A stretch of 49,721 nucleotides of DNA. Origin: Verrucomicrobiaceae bacterium. GTDB lineage: Bacteria > Verrucomicrobiota > Verrucomicrobiia > Verrucomicrobiales > Verrucomicrobiaceae. The position numbers and the translations under genes are program-made. Below the pieces are notes generated by a model. It was not told the DNA's origin. It did no database searches and saw nothing but the letters and a program-made list of their open reading frames with translations. Of the stretch, positions 1 through 10,336 are shown in pieces. Where the stretch lies: assembly GCA_027484445.1 (NCBI GenBank), contig JAIXSY010000054.1, positions 1-49,721 of the forward strand, in the 5' to 3' direction. Each line of letters begins with the position of its first letter. Positions within the stretch are counted from its first letter, which is position 1.

Positions 1-104
1 CACGAGCAAAACACCCGGTCCCTTCCCGAACCCGGCCGTTAAGTGCCGTCGCGCCAATGGTACTCCGTCTCAAGACGCGGGAGAGTAGGTCACCGCCAAA
101 CCTA
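1..104 (+). rRNA. rrf: 5S ribosomal RNA, 3' part
   Basis: The first ~104 bases read as the 3' two thirds of a bacterial 5S rRNA: a CCCGAACCCGGCCGTTAAG segment (the conserved loop/helix III region), then CGCCAATGGTACT, and the closing GAGAGTAGGTCACCGCCAAACC. The 5' end is outside the window. It is followed at 82 nt by tRNA-fMet, the usual end of a Rhodobacterales rRNA operon. The exact 3' end (102-105) is estimated from the closing helix. Confidence 0.9.
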
Positions 105-185
105 GAAAGAAACACACAAAACTCTCAAAAACGATGACAAAAACCCCGATCGCAACACACAAAGCCCTCGGGAAACCACAACGGA

Positions 186-1876
<1,691 letters not shown>

Positions 1877-1880
<4 letters not shown>

Positions 1881-2914
1881 TCTTCGTTCCTTCGGCGGTT
1901 CAGCGCTGTAGCAAGGTGTCGACCGGCATTGATGGAGTCTGCTCGAATATAGTGACGTTCCGCCGTTCCGCTGTGCAGATGACCGAGGAGTGGAGCAATC
2001 AGTTTGGCCGAGCTAGGCGACTCGACCGACAAGGTCGTTGCTGCTGCGTCCCGGAACAGATGCGTTCGTATCGTCTGCCCGGTCAATAACTTGGTCGTCT
2101 TGCCTATCTTGTCGGACATATGTGTGGCTTGGAACGGTCGACCGTGGTCATTAACCCAGAGAAAGTCGTGCGAAGTGCCATGGCGCAGCAAGAACCATGG
2201 ACGAACCACACGTATGTAATCCCACAGTAAGTCCGCGACTTGTAATGGAACTTCAGCCTCCCATGACGATCCGGTCTTGGTCATCTCGGGCGACAAGAGG
2301 ACAGTGAGCCTATTCGCATCTATCAAGATGCTCGACCCGAGACGCAGTTCCGCAAATGCGCGGCGGCGCATCGGGAGGAGCGTTAGCATGGCAACCATGG
2401 TACCGCTGCGCCGCCGCTTCATGACTGCCAATTCCGTTTTGGCGAGTTGCGCGGACGTGGAGGCATACTTCATGCCTGCGTCGAAAAGAACGGCACTTGA
2501 GAGCACGCGACCTGACTTGCGTCGCTGATCTCCACGCCCAGCGAGACGCTGAAGGCGGACAACGAGTCGGTCATGTTCGCTCCAATCGTGATCAGGAAAG
2601 GCGCCGCCGAGAACGCGAACTAAATTGCTAACAAAAATATGCCGCGACACCGTCCCCACGTTCGACAGATCTTCAACCCAGGCATGAAGGGCGCTTAACG
2701 TGGCGCGTTCGGCAGGGTCAAAGTTGAGACAGTCCGTTGCAGTCGCAACCCAACCAAGCCATCGCCCGTAATGTCCACTCATCATCCTCTGGGTCGTCGC
2801 GCGAAGGTGGCCGAACGGGCCGAGGTCGTCGAGTGGCCCGCCGTCCGCAAAGAGAGCCGACCACATGCGTCGGTCAGCTTCTGGCCACAGATTGAAGGGA
2901 AGGGCGAGGCTCAT
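1877..2914 (-). CDS. tyrosine recombinase/integrase (345 aa)
   Basis: A phage-integrase-fold protein. The catalytic set is visible in the C-terminal half: arginine in LLPMRRRAFAELRLG (about residue 184), lysine in MTKTGS (about 213), the HLFRD box (HxxR, about 287-290), the histidine in LLGHLHSGT (about 312) and the nucleophile tyrosine in AERHYIRA (about 321). It overlaps the upstream 564-aa recombinase and the downstream serine recombinase by ATGA at each end, so the three are translated from one message. It probably works as a partner of the 564-aa enzyme. Substrate site unknown. Confidence 0.9.
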
Positions 2915-4605
2915 CGTCCACCATTCCGCTTCGTCGTGACGATCTCGGCGAACAATCCGGCAGCTGTGTACGTCTCCAGGCCCGAATAGACACTGATGGT
3001 TCTGCTGACCTGAGAATGGCCCAGCAACTGTCGGGCGAGTTCATAGGCGCCCGGCTGCGAGTCGAGCACGATCATCGCGCCGAAATGCCGGAAAAGATGT
3101 GTGTTCATTTCTATGCCCGTTTCCTTGAACAACCGGGCCTTTATGCGTGCCGCCAAAGCGCCACGACTAATGTGACCTAGTGAATTGCGAAGCGGAAAAA
3201 GCCACGGATTTGCCGGCTGACATAGGAAAGGCGAGCGCGTTGCCAAATGCAGATCGAGCATTTTTACCACGTCCGGAGGCAACTCAAATTCCTGCGGTCG
3301 CTCGGTTTTGGTCTCCTCCTCTTCGAACGTCAAAAAAACCCGGCCGTCCCCCAGGCGCTTGATGTTGTGATCCAAGTGAATGCTGGCAAGGTTTTTGCCC
3401 CGGACGGGGCAATAGAGCAGAAGTATCGTGGCGATCGCCTCCTCACGAACCAACGCGTCACGTTTGCTCTGCGCCTGGTGACGCCGAAACGCCACTGAAG
3501 GCCAGTTCAGCAGCTTCGACTGGACGGCATCGTCTCTAAGAACACGCAAGCGCGTCCGGTTCTTCTGCGTCATTCCCCGTGGGGCATTGTAGGCAAGCCG
3601 GTCAGCGAGCTTATTCAGCGACGTCAAAACGGCTTTATCCGCATTGATCGTCCGTGCCACACGACACAGCAAACGGGCCATTCCAGAAATATCGACGCTC
3701 GTCTTGTTGGCGTTCCGCGCCAGCATACGGCGAAGCCCCAACTCGGCGTTGGTCGGGTTGCACAGGACATGCAGCGAGGTCATGTCGCCGATCGCCAAGC
3801 CACCCGCGATGACTTCAGCCGCAAATCGTTGCAGTTGGCGGCGATATTGGAAAATTGAGTAGGGACGAAGCGGCTTGAGTTCGGAGTCAAAGTCCAGCGG
3901 ATCAGTTTGAGAAAAAGTGATGAACAGCGCGTTAAACGCCTGCTCGAAACTCTTGGGGAAATCGCTCAGAGGTCGGATAATCTGCTTCCGCTGAGACTCT
4001 CTGTTCAGCGTGATCTGCGGCCATTCGCTAAAGAGGCGCGTCGCTTGGTTCCAAGAGCTTACAGTTGCTCGTACGGTCACGTACGGCGATTTGCGGATCT
4101 CGGTTGCCACAAGCGCCGCAAGATAGGATGCAACCGCTCCGTCGTTGACTTCGGTGGGCCGAATGTCCAAGCGGCTGCAGAAATGCACGAAACGACCTAG
4201 AGTCGGCGGAAGGGACGGGTTCTTCGCGTCCAAAATGAGCTGCCACAGAGCTTGCCATTCCTCTGTCAGATCCGCCTTCCGGCTGATCTTGCCATTTAAG
4301 ATCCCGACTTGAACCATCGCGGCTTTGGCATTGCTTTGTACATTTTGCCAGGTTTTATGGCTCAGATTGTAAGTAGCGGGGCTGATCTTGCTCAAGCGCG
4401 CTTGAAGCCAGGCCGCGTGGCAGGGCACGTCCTTCGGATCGCGTCCGAGTACCTTCGCAACTTGCCGTAGCCCAGATACCATGTCGCGCCGCCGAACGAC
4501 GTTGAGTTCTTCATCGCTATCCAAGGCGGTGATGACATTAGCGAACATGACGGTTCCTTGAGGCAGGAGCGCTTGCTCGATCTGTTCGAGGGGAATTTGC
4601 TTCAT
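2911..4605 (-). CDS. tyrosine recombinase/integrase (564 aa)
   Basis: The C-terminal catalytic domain shows arginine in CPVRGKNLASIHLDH, the HLFRHFGAM box, LLGHSQVSRT and the tyrosine in SVYSGLE. The long N-terminal part would hold the arm- and core-binding helices. The open frame runs upstream to 4857, but the ATG at 4605 (MKQIPLEQIEQ) is preferred: it has an AGAAGG Shine-Dalgarno sequence six bases upstream, and the extra 84 residues are low-complexity and unlike an integrase. It is the first of three overlapping recombinase genes and lies 157 bp downstream of the excisionase-like gene. The stop overlaps the next start by ATGA. Confidence 0.88.
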   Translation of the reverse strand: MKQIPLEQIEQALLPQGTVMFANVITALDSDEELNVVRRRDMVSGLRQVAKVLGRDPKDVPCHAAWLQARLSKISPATYNLSHKTWQNVQSNAKAAMVQVGILNGKISRKADLTEEWQALWQLILDAKNPSLPPTLGRFVHFCSRLDIRPTEVNDGAVASYLAALVATEIRKSPYVTVRATVSSWNQATRLFSEWPQITLNRESQRKQIIRPLSDFPKSFEQAFNALFITFSQTDPLDFDSELKPLRPYSIFQYRRQLQRFAAEVIAGGLAIGDMTSLHVLCNPTNAELGLRRMLARNANKTSVDISGMARLLCRVARTINADKAVLTSLNKLADRLAYNAPRGMTQKNRTRLRVLRDDAVQSKLLNWPSVAFRRHQAQSKRDALVREEAIATILLLYCPVRGKNLASIHLDHNIKRLGDGRVFLTFEEEETKTERPQEFELPPDVVKMLDLHLATRSPFLCQPANPWLFPLRNSLGHISRGALAARIKARLFKETGIEMNTHLFRHFGAMIVLDSQPGAYELARQLLGHSQVSRTISVYSGLETYTAAGLFAEIVTTKRNGGR

Positions 4606-4762
4606 CGGGTGCCTTCTACATTGGCTGCATTGGACTCGGGTGGACTGATGCGGACTTCCGTGCCGATTCGGGAAAACACTAACATAGAAAATGTCGCCTT
4701 GGCGGACTGCACCTCTTCCCGAAAAGCTATAAACCATTGACATTAATGTACTATTGCGGACT

Positions 4763-4981
4763 CTAGTGGCCGTCGCGGAACCGGTTGCGATACGCCTTAT
4801 GAGCGTCGGGATCGATCCGGACCATGTCACCGGTCGGACCCATCCGGAGCACTTCAAGCAGTCCGCTTTCGATCGCGCGGCGCACCGTCTTTTGCGAACA
4901 GTTGTCGAGCAGCGCCACCTCGGCCACCGTCAGAAGACGGCGGGGCGCGGCGTTAACCAATTGGTTGGAGCGGGGCATCAT
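4763..4981 (-). CDS. small helix-turn-helix protein, excisionase-like
   Basis: 72 aa. The segment RRLLTVAEVALLDNCSQKTVRRAIESGLLEVLRMGPTG has the MerR/excisionase winged-helix pattern: helix, TVAEVA, turn, SxKTVRRAIESG, then a basic wing. There are tandem ATGs at 4981 and 4978, and an AAAGGA Shine-Dalgarno sequence fits either. It sits directly upstream of the recombinase operon in the same direction, which suggests a recombination directionality factor or a repressor of those genes. Family membership is inferred from the pattern only. Confidence 0.7.
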   Translation of the reverse strand: MMPRSNQLVNAAPRRLLTVAEVALLDNCSQKTVRRAIESGLLEVLRMGPTGDMVRIDPDAHKAYRNRFRDGH

Positions 4982-4989
4982 CAGTTCCT

Positions 4990-5220
4990 TTATTCTAAGG
5001 ATTCGTCGGGGTTGGTCTCGTCCGCCACCTGTCTTGCGATCAAGGACGCGATAGCGAGAATGCTGCGTGTCAGCCTGAGCTGCGCTGCATCCGAGTTGAG
5101 GTCGTTTGAGGTCTCTTTGCTTTGCCGTATCGGCACCAAGCTCGTGTCCAACGCGCCATTAGCACCGTCGGAAGAGAGCTTATGAACGCCGGCAACATTC
5201 GTGGTCTTTTTGACGAGCAT
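4990..5220 (-). CDS. hypothetical protein, 76 aa
   Basis: Not recognised. The product begins MLVKKTTNVAGVHKL, has a polar middle, and a C-terminal half with a helix of alternating leucine, isoleucine and alanine (LTRSILAIASLIARQVADE). It ends 8 bp before the excisionase-like start and lies in the same direction as the neighbouring island genes, which is the main support. The ribosome-binding site is weak (a lone GGA about 9 bases upstream). Confidence 0.45.
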   Translation of the reverse strand: MLVKKTTNVAGVHKLSSDGANGALDTSLVPIRQSKETSNDLNSDAAQLRLTRSILAIASLIARQVADETNPDESLE

Positions 5221-5352
5221 CAGAGATCCAAGAAGATGCGCGGCTAGGTTTTGAACCGCGTCTTCGTTCGGAGCCCCGAAATCACATCGGTAACAGAACG
5301 ATCGATGGTTGATTGGAAGTCGTCCCCATCCCAGGGATCGACACTCTTGTTT

Positions 5353-5583
5353 TTAATCCGGCAGTTCGGTCAGCGGGATGACGAACTTGTGGCTCTTCCC
5401 GGAAATGATCAGCAACTCGCGGGTCTTGTTTTTGCCGATCGACGCGGAAATATCGCAATGAAAGTGACCGTGCTTGAGGCCGTCCAACACAATGGACTCG
5501 AGGCTTTGCAATGCTTCCGCGAACGGGCCTGTTTGGCGGTCTTGCGTCGACTGCGTGGTGGCGTTGTTGGCATGTTCAGCCAT
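5353..5583 (-). CDS. hypothetical protein, 76 aa
   Basis: Not recognised. It has a hydrophilic N-terminus rich in N, T and Q, then an amphipathic helix (FAEALQSLESIVLDGLKHG) and a probable beta-rich C-terminus (HFHCDISASIGKNKTRELLIISGKSHKFVIPL). A good AAAGGGG Shine-Dalgarno sequence stands 8 bases before the ATG, and it shares direction with the other left-arm genes. The 132-bp gap to the next gene shows nothing obvious. It could be an accessory regulator of the island. Confidence 0.55.
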   Translation of the reverse strand: MAEHANNATTQSTQDRQTGPFAEALQSLESIVLDGLKHGHFHCDISASIGKNKTRELLIISGKSHKFVIPLTELPD

Positions 5584-5641
5584 TCGATGCCCCTTTCTGT
5601 TTATTGGTCGAGTGATGAGAACGGGCGGAAGGTCGCGTCTA

Positions 5642-6316
5642 TCAATGGTGTCTTATGGCAGCACATATTGTGTTGATCTCGTGTTCAGTTATTGACCGTA
5701 TCACTCGCATTCCGCGGCCGGGTAACGGCGAGGAGGAGTCAAACGAAGTGACGCTCGCGTCTTCGATTGCCTTGATCTCATTGAAGGCTTCAAGCGTCAT
5801 CGGTCTTGTCGCATAAAGCTGATCCACACGGGCATGGCCGCGCAAATCGGTGTAATCGGCTGTGAAATTGGACATACTGATCTGCGCGGCACGACGAGCG
5901 CTGTCCAAGGCGATGGCGACCGATGGCGGCGCAATGAACGCTCCAATGCCGGAAGAAAATTGATCTAACGTTTGCGGGTCACTCAGCGCCAAGAATGCCG
6001 CTGTTATGGCGTCCTCAACTGTGTGGCCCATCGGAAGTTGTGCGGACGAAATGAACGCCTCTGCGGGGTAGTGCTCCTTGGTTTGCAAGGATGATATGAA
6101 AACGTATTCCGCGGCGACCTTGCCCGGCGCTTCGCCAGTGAGCAGAGCAAGCGTCAAACGCGCAACATCGCGCATGGTCATCTCGGGAGCGTTCACCCCA
6201 CGAGCACCCGTCGTCAAGAAACCGGCTTCCCGTAAAGCGCGTGCAATCAACACGGTCGTCGCCTCGGGTACACCGTACGTCGAAGAGAGAAGGCTGATGA
6301 GGGGACCAATACGCAT
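5642..6316 (-). CDS. hypothetical island protein, 224 aa
   Basis: No named family recognised with certainty. The N-terminus (MRIGPLISLLSSTYGVPEATTVLIARALREAGFLTTGARGVNAPEMTMRD as a run of short motifs) looks like a helical DNA-binding or adaptor region. Proteins with a comparable REAGFLTTGARG segment are common in alphaproteobacterial prophages and islands, a recollection I could not check. It is the first gene of the left-arm minus-strand set. The Shine-Dalgarno sequence is poor. No membrane segment or signal peptide. Confidence 0.6.
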   Translation of the reverse strand: MRIGPLISLLSSTYGVPEATTVLIARALREAGFLTTGARGVNAPEMTMRDVARLTLALLTGEAPGKVAAEYVFISSLQTKEHYPAEAFISSAQLPMGHTVEDAITAAFLALSDPQTLDQFSSGIGAFIAPPSVAIALDSARRAAQISMSNFTADYTDLRGHARVDQLYATRPMTLEAFNEIKAIEDASVTSFDSSSPLPGRGMRVIRSITEHEINTICAAIRHH

Positions 6317-6559
6317 GGGTTCTATATGCGCATGACACCGATAGACGTCAAGAGACTATTTGTGTCTTGCACCAATAGGTGACGCCACACCCAGACCCAA
6401 AGACTTTGGAAAGGCGGACGGGTACAAGATGGTCTGCCGTTCGATTTCTCGGCACGCTGTTCCTGCGACGTGCCGTCGCTGCTCCGCGTATCATTCATCT
6501 TGATACCGAGTTTTGTTGGCTGCTCCACGTATTCTCGGATCGATTACTAGTTGTCTAAA

Positions 6560-6880
6560 GCTACGGCTTGCACCTGCCGATCAGTTTCGATTTCGCCGAA
6601 GTGGACCACAGCGGGCGCGGTTGAATGCGGTCGGCGGATGGCGAAGCCTTCAACGGCCGCTTCCGTGCGGAATGTCTGAACCAACAATGGTTCCTGACCC
6701 TTGCGCACGCGGCCGAAAAGTTGGAGGCTTGGCATAGATACTACAACGAGTAACCGCAACACGGCGCGATCGGCAACAAGGTCCCGATCTTGCTAACGAA
6801 ATGAGGGGGCGCCATCAGTCCCTCACCCTGAGCGAAGCCGCAAAAGCTCTGGCTCCGGACTTTCCAACGCTGGGGATCGG
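6560..6880 (+). pseudogene. degenerate 3' end of an IS3-family transposase (left copy)
   Basis: One frame near 6650-6750 reads EAFNGRFRAECLNQQWFLTL ... EKLEAWHRYYNE, the conserved C-terminal stretch of IS3-family OrfB (the last glutamate of DDE lies at the start of it). A TAA then interrupts before PQHGAIGNKVPILL, which corresponds to the usual RPHxAIGxxxP end. Upstream the frame is shifted and stops occur. The terminal part (6768-6880) resembles 31101-31210 base for base over most of its length. It is not functional. Confidence 0.75.
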
Positions 6881-7039
6881 ATCGCGAAGCCCGAGAGCCT
6901 GCCTTCGGGCGGCCCAAGGTGTGGGATTGGATCACTCGGACCCCGAGTCTCAATCACGCTGGGTAGAAGATGGGGGCACGTCAGATCCAATCTCTTCGCC
7001 GAGAACTGTTCATTTTGCTGGAAAAGTAGCAGCACTACC

Positions 7040-7068
7040 TTCACGATATCTTCATTGAATTTGAGAAT
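7040..7068 (+). promoter_or_regulatory. candidate sigma-70-type promoter for the dpdE operon
   Basis: TTCACG (7040-7045) and GAGAAT (7063-7068) are 17 bases apart, each matching four of six consensus positions, with the GTG start of dpdE 18 nt further on. The spacer is AT-rich compared with the flanks. Pattern match only. Confidence 0.3.
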
Positions 7069-7085
7069 AGAACGATGGGGATAAC

Positions 7086-10000
7086 GTGTTCGTACGCGCG
7101 ACCGGAGGCAAGTTAGCGTCACTAGGTGTCGGCAAGATGATCGATCGCCGGGGCGACATTTGCCTGGTGGAATATTTCGATGCGCCGGTCTCTGACACAA
7201 TTGTTCATTCGATTGACGCCAACCTCTTGGAACCCGTCACGCTGGCTGAGCAGACGCGGATCTATCACTTTAACCCGACGATAGCGGCGTGGGAGATAGG
7301 GCGACTGCTCGACGATCTAGGCGCTACCCAGTATGTGAAGTTTCCAAACGGTTCGGACCGGCAACTGGCCGTGTCTGACGTATTCGTCCGATGGGCTAAG
7401 CCTATCGCTGATCCCAGCGCGTTCCTCGGCGGTAAGATCAATGAGACGCCTCGCTTTGCCGAGGGACGAAGCGGTTTTGTCCGCTCGTTGATCACGCAGC
7501 GCGCCGTAACGATGGGGATTTCAGCGCTAGCGTCATCGGCGATCGAACTAGAAGCGCATCAAATTGAGGTTGTTCGTCGAGTGCTGCAGGATCCGGTGCA
7601 GCGGTATCTTCTCGCGGATGAGGTTGGACTTGGGAAAACCATCGAGGCTGGCATCCTTATTCGCCAATGCTTCCTCGACGGTGGCGACGATATGCAAGTT
7701 TTGGTGATCGCACCCGATGCGCTGGTTCCGCAATGGCGGTCCGAACTCGCCTCTAAATTCTTCCTTGGTCATTGTCTTGGGACGACGCTGCATGTCATTT
7801 CTCTTAGCAATAGCGACGCGATTAAACCCCTCTTGAGGCGGGTAAAAATGCTTGTAATTGATGAAGCGCACCATTTGACCGGTCGCCGAGCATTATGGGA
7901 TTCTGGGCTTTTTGCCGAAATCGCTGCCGCTGCCCCATATATTGAACGTGTCCTACTTATGTCCGCAACGCCGGCGCTGCATAACGAACAGGGCTTCCTA
8001 GAGATGCTCCATCTGCTTGACCCTAATACCTATGCGCTTGATGATGCTGCGGGGTTCCGCAAAAGGATCGATAGCCGTCAAGTTCTTGCGGAAATTGTTG
8101 CGGGTCTGACGTCCGACAACGCGCTTTTTATTGACGACCTTCTTGACCGACTTGTTGACCTTTTTCCCCACGATGAGATGCTTCAGGGCCACGCGATCGC
8201 TCTCCGGACAGTTACCGACACCATGCCGACAGAGGACGACCCAGACCTCCATGCAGCCATCGGCAAACTGCGGGCTTATATAAGCGAGGTTTACCGCCTC
8301 CATCGCCGGATACTTCGACATCGACGCCGCAACATCGACGGGCTTACGCCGAACCGCGCGGGCGCGTTGATCGTCGACTATCGTTCAAGTGAGACTGGAA
8401 GCCTTGCAAACGCCTTAGAAGACTGGCGTTTTGGTGAAACCGTTGCGTTGGCAGGACAAGGAAATAAGGAAGTCCACCTCGACCGGGCGCGCGTGTTAGG
8501 TCAGGTACTGGATCGAAAGCTTCAGTACGCCCAGAGCGGTAGTGGCGCCGTCGGCTTGCTTAAACGTCAAAAGCATTTGCTCGGTGATGCCGACAAGTTC
8601 GACCCGATCATTAGCCGGTTGGGCAACAGAGCCATTTTCGAAGCACGACTCGCAGTGCTTGTGGAAACTCTTAAACCGATGCTGTCTTCACGGCAGCAAT
8701 TTGTCGTGTTTTGCTCGGATGGAAATACTGCTGACGCGCTCGCTGCCGAACTTGCTAGTCAGCTCCAAGTTCCTGTCGATCGGCATAGACCGAACGACGA
8801 TGAATGGCTTGCCTTCAACTCCGATGTAAGTCGCACAATATTAGTCTGTGACCGGCGCGCTGAGGAGGGTTTAAACCTTCAGGGCGGTCAAAAAATCATA
8901 GTTCACTACGATCTTCCTCTGAACCCGAACCGTATCGAGCAGAGGCTTGGGCGTGCGGATCGGTACGGCTCTGGAAATGCCATTAAATCAATCGTATTGA
9001 ACTGTCTTGACAATCCATTTGAAGGCGCTTGGATCAGTTATCTGGACCAGGCCCTTCGTGTATTTGACCGGTCAATCGCTAGCCTTCAATATCTGATCGA
9101 GGAAACGACGCGTGGGCTTGGACCAGCAATCTTGGCTGACGGCGTAGAGGCATTGCTCGATCTAACCAAATTGGGTGCCGGCGAGGACGGCGTTATCCAC
9201 CGCGAAATGTGCAACATTGATCAACAGGACGCGCTCGATTCGTTAGGCGCACCATCCGCCAATATCCTCGATGCGCTTTGCGACGTTGATGATGATTGGG
9301 AGCAATTAGAACAAACGGCAACAGCGTGGATCGAACAGACACTTCAATTTGCTCGAGTACAAGACAAAGCGGAAACCGGTGGCCCTAAAGGTGGGATGCC
9401 ATTTCGCTATCGTTATTCCACGTCGGGGCAGCACACCTTAATTCCCCTCGAAACCTTCTATGGGAGTTGCAAGTCGTCGGTAGATCGATCCACAGGTGCT
9501 GTCTCGTCCAGGATTGTAAGAACCGTTCCCATGACGTTCCGTCGGCGAACTGCACTGGCTCGTCTAGGTCGGACTGAAGCAGCACGTCTGCTTCGGTACG
9601 GTGATCCATTCGTTTCGGGCATGTGGTCAATTACGCAGGCCGACGATCGCGGACGCTCAACGGCGATGTGGCGCCTAATTCCGGACTATCAATCCGAGGG
9701 AGTCGCGGATGTGTATTTCCGCTTCGATTATATTGTCTCTGCCGACATAGCCGCATCTGGCGGTGCATTGATCGAGGCCAACCGAATGAGTGCGGCGGCC
9801 GAGTCCGCCATTCGTCGCCGCGGCGATATGGCTTTGCCTCCGTTCCTGCAAACCATTTGGCTTGATCGCGAACTCGAACCGGTTACTGACGCCTTGACCC
9901 TTGCGCGCCTCAGTCTCCCTTATCGCCCCGAGGCGGATGATCATGGCGGCCGCGACTTCAACCTCAATCCGAAGCGCTGGCGGAATTTGGTTCGGCTCGA

Positions 10001-10331
10001 CGTTCCCGAGCAGCATAACTGGAGCGCGTTGTGCGCGATCGCTCGAAAAAAGAGCGAGGCCCACCTGCGCGCGCATCAGGCGTTTATTCGTAGTATAGAT
10101 GAAGCCGTCGACCGTGTTGCCGCAGTCGATTTCGGTCGACTGGGCCAATTGCGAGCGCGTGCAGAGCGGTCCGGGTTGCCCTCCGATTGTAACGAATTTA
10201 ACTTCGAAGCTAAACTTTCCGAATCCCTTCAGGCGGGAATGCGGGAGCCGCACATTCATCTTGATGCGGTTTTGGCTTGCTTCATGACCGGAAATTCAGC
10301 GGCCACCTTCGTTGTCGCGGGGCGAGGGTAG
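7086..10331 (+). CDS. dpdE: DpdE: SNF2/RapA-like helicase of the Dpd restriction module
   Basis: 1081 aa, superfamily 2 ATPase of the SNF2 class. Motif I is LADEVGLGKTIEAG (about 177-189), motif II is VIDEAHHL (about 258), motif III is LMSATPAL, and motif VI is QRLGRADRYG (about 618-627), between which the two RecA lobes can be followed. The N-terminal ~150 residues are beta-rich and the C-terminal ~400 are unassigned. The GTG at 7086 with GGGG five bases upstream is the most likely start. It heads an eight-gene operon whose order E-F-G-H-I-J-K-D matches the dpd lettering. In Salmonella Montevideo dpdE is needed for the restriction-like phenotype but not for base modification. The DNA substrate is presumed to be DNA lacking the 7-deazaguanine mark. 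Confidence 0.88.
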   Translation: MFVRATGGKLASLGVGKMIDRRGDICLVEYFDAPVSDTIVHSIDANLLEPVTLAEQTRIYHFNPTIAAWEIGRLLDDLGATQYVKFPNGSDRQLAVSDVFVRWAKPIADPSAFLGGKINETPRFAEGRSGFVRSLITQRAVTMGISALASSAIELEAHQIEVVRRVLQDPVQRYLLADEVGLGKTIEAGILIRQCFLDGGDDMQVLVIAPDALVPQWRSELASKFFLGHCLGTTLHVISLSNSDAIKPLLRRVKMLVIDEAHHLTGRRALWDSGLFAEIAAAAPYIERVLLMSATPALHNEQGFLEMLHLLDPNTYALDDAAGFRKRIDSRQVLAEIVAGLTSDNALFIDDLLDRLVDLFPHDEMLQGHAIALRTVTDTMPTEDDPDLHAAIGKLRAYISEVYRLHRRILRHRRRNIDGLTPNRAGALIVDYRSSETGSLANALEDWRFGETVALAGQGNKEVHLDRARVLGQVLDRKLQYAQSGSGAVGLLKRQKHLLGDADKFDPIISRLGNRAIFEARLAVLVETLKPMLSSRQQFVVFCSDGNTADALAAELASQLQVPVDRHRPNDDEWLAFNSDVSRTILVCDRRAEEGLNLQGGQKIIVHYDLPLNPNRIEQRLGRADRYGSGNAIKSIVLNCLDNPFEGAWISYLDQALRVFDRSIASLQYLIEETTRGLGPAILADGVEALLDLTKLGAGEDGVIHREMCNIDQQDALDSLGAPSANILDALCDVDDDWEQLEQTATAWIEQTLQFARVQDKAETGGPKGGMPFRYRYSTSGQHTLIPLETFYGSCKSSVDRSTGAVSSRIVRTVPMTFRRRTALARLGRTEAARLLRYGDPFVSGMWSITQADDRGRSTAMWRLIPDYQSEGVADVYFRFDYIVSADIAASGGALIEANRMSAAAESAIRRRGDMALPPFLQTIWLDRELEPVTDALTLARLSLPYRPEADDHGGRDFNLNPKRWRNLVRLDVPEQHNWSALCAIARKKSEAHLRAHQAFIRSIDEAVDRVAAVDFGRLGQLRARAERSGLPSDCNEFNFEAKLSESLQAGMREPHIHLDAVLACFMTGNSAATFVVAGRG

Positions 10332-10336
10332 GACAG

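Noticed and set aside
4606..4857. N-terminal extension of the 564-aa tyrosine recombinase to 648 aa
   Set aside because: The 84 extra residues look non-coding and the internal ATG at 4605 has a proper Shine-Dalgarno sequence.
9675..10259. 194-codon frame antisense to dpdE
   Set aside because: It lies fully inside dpdE, has no start signals and no recognisable protein.
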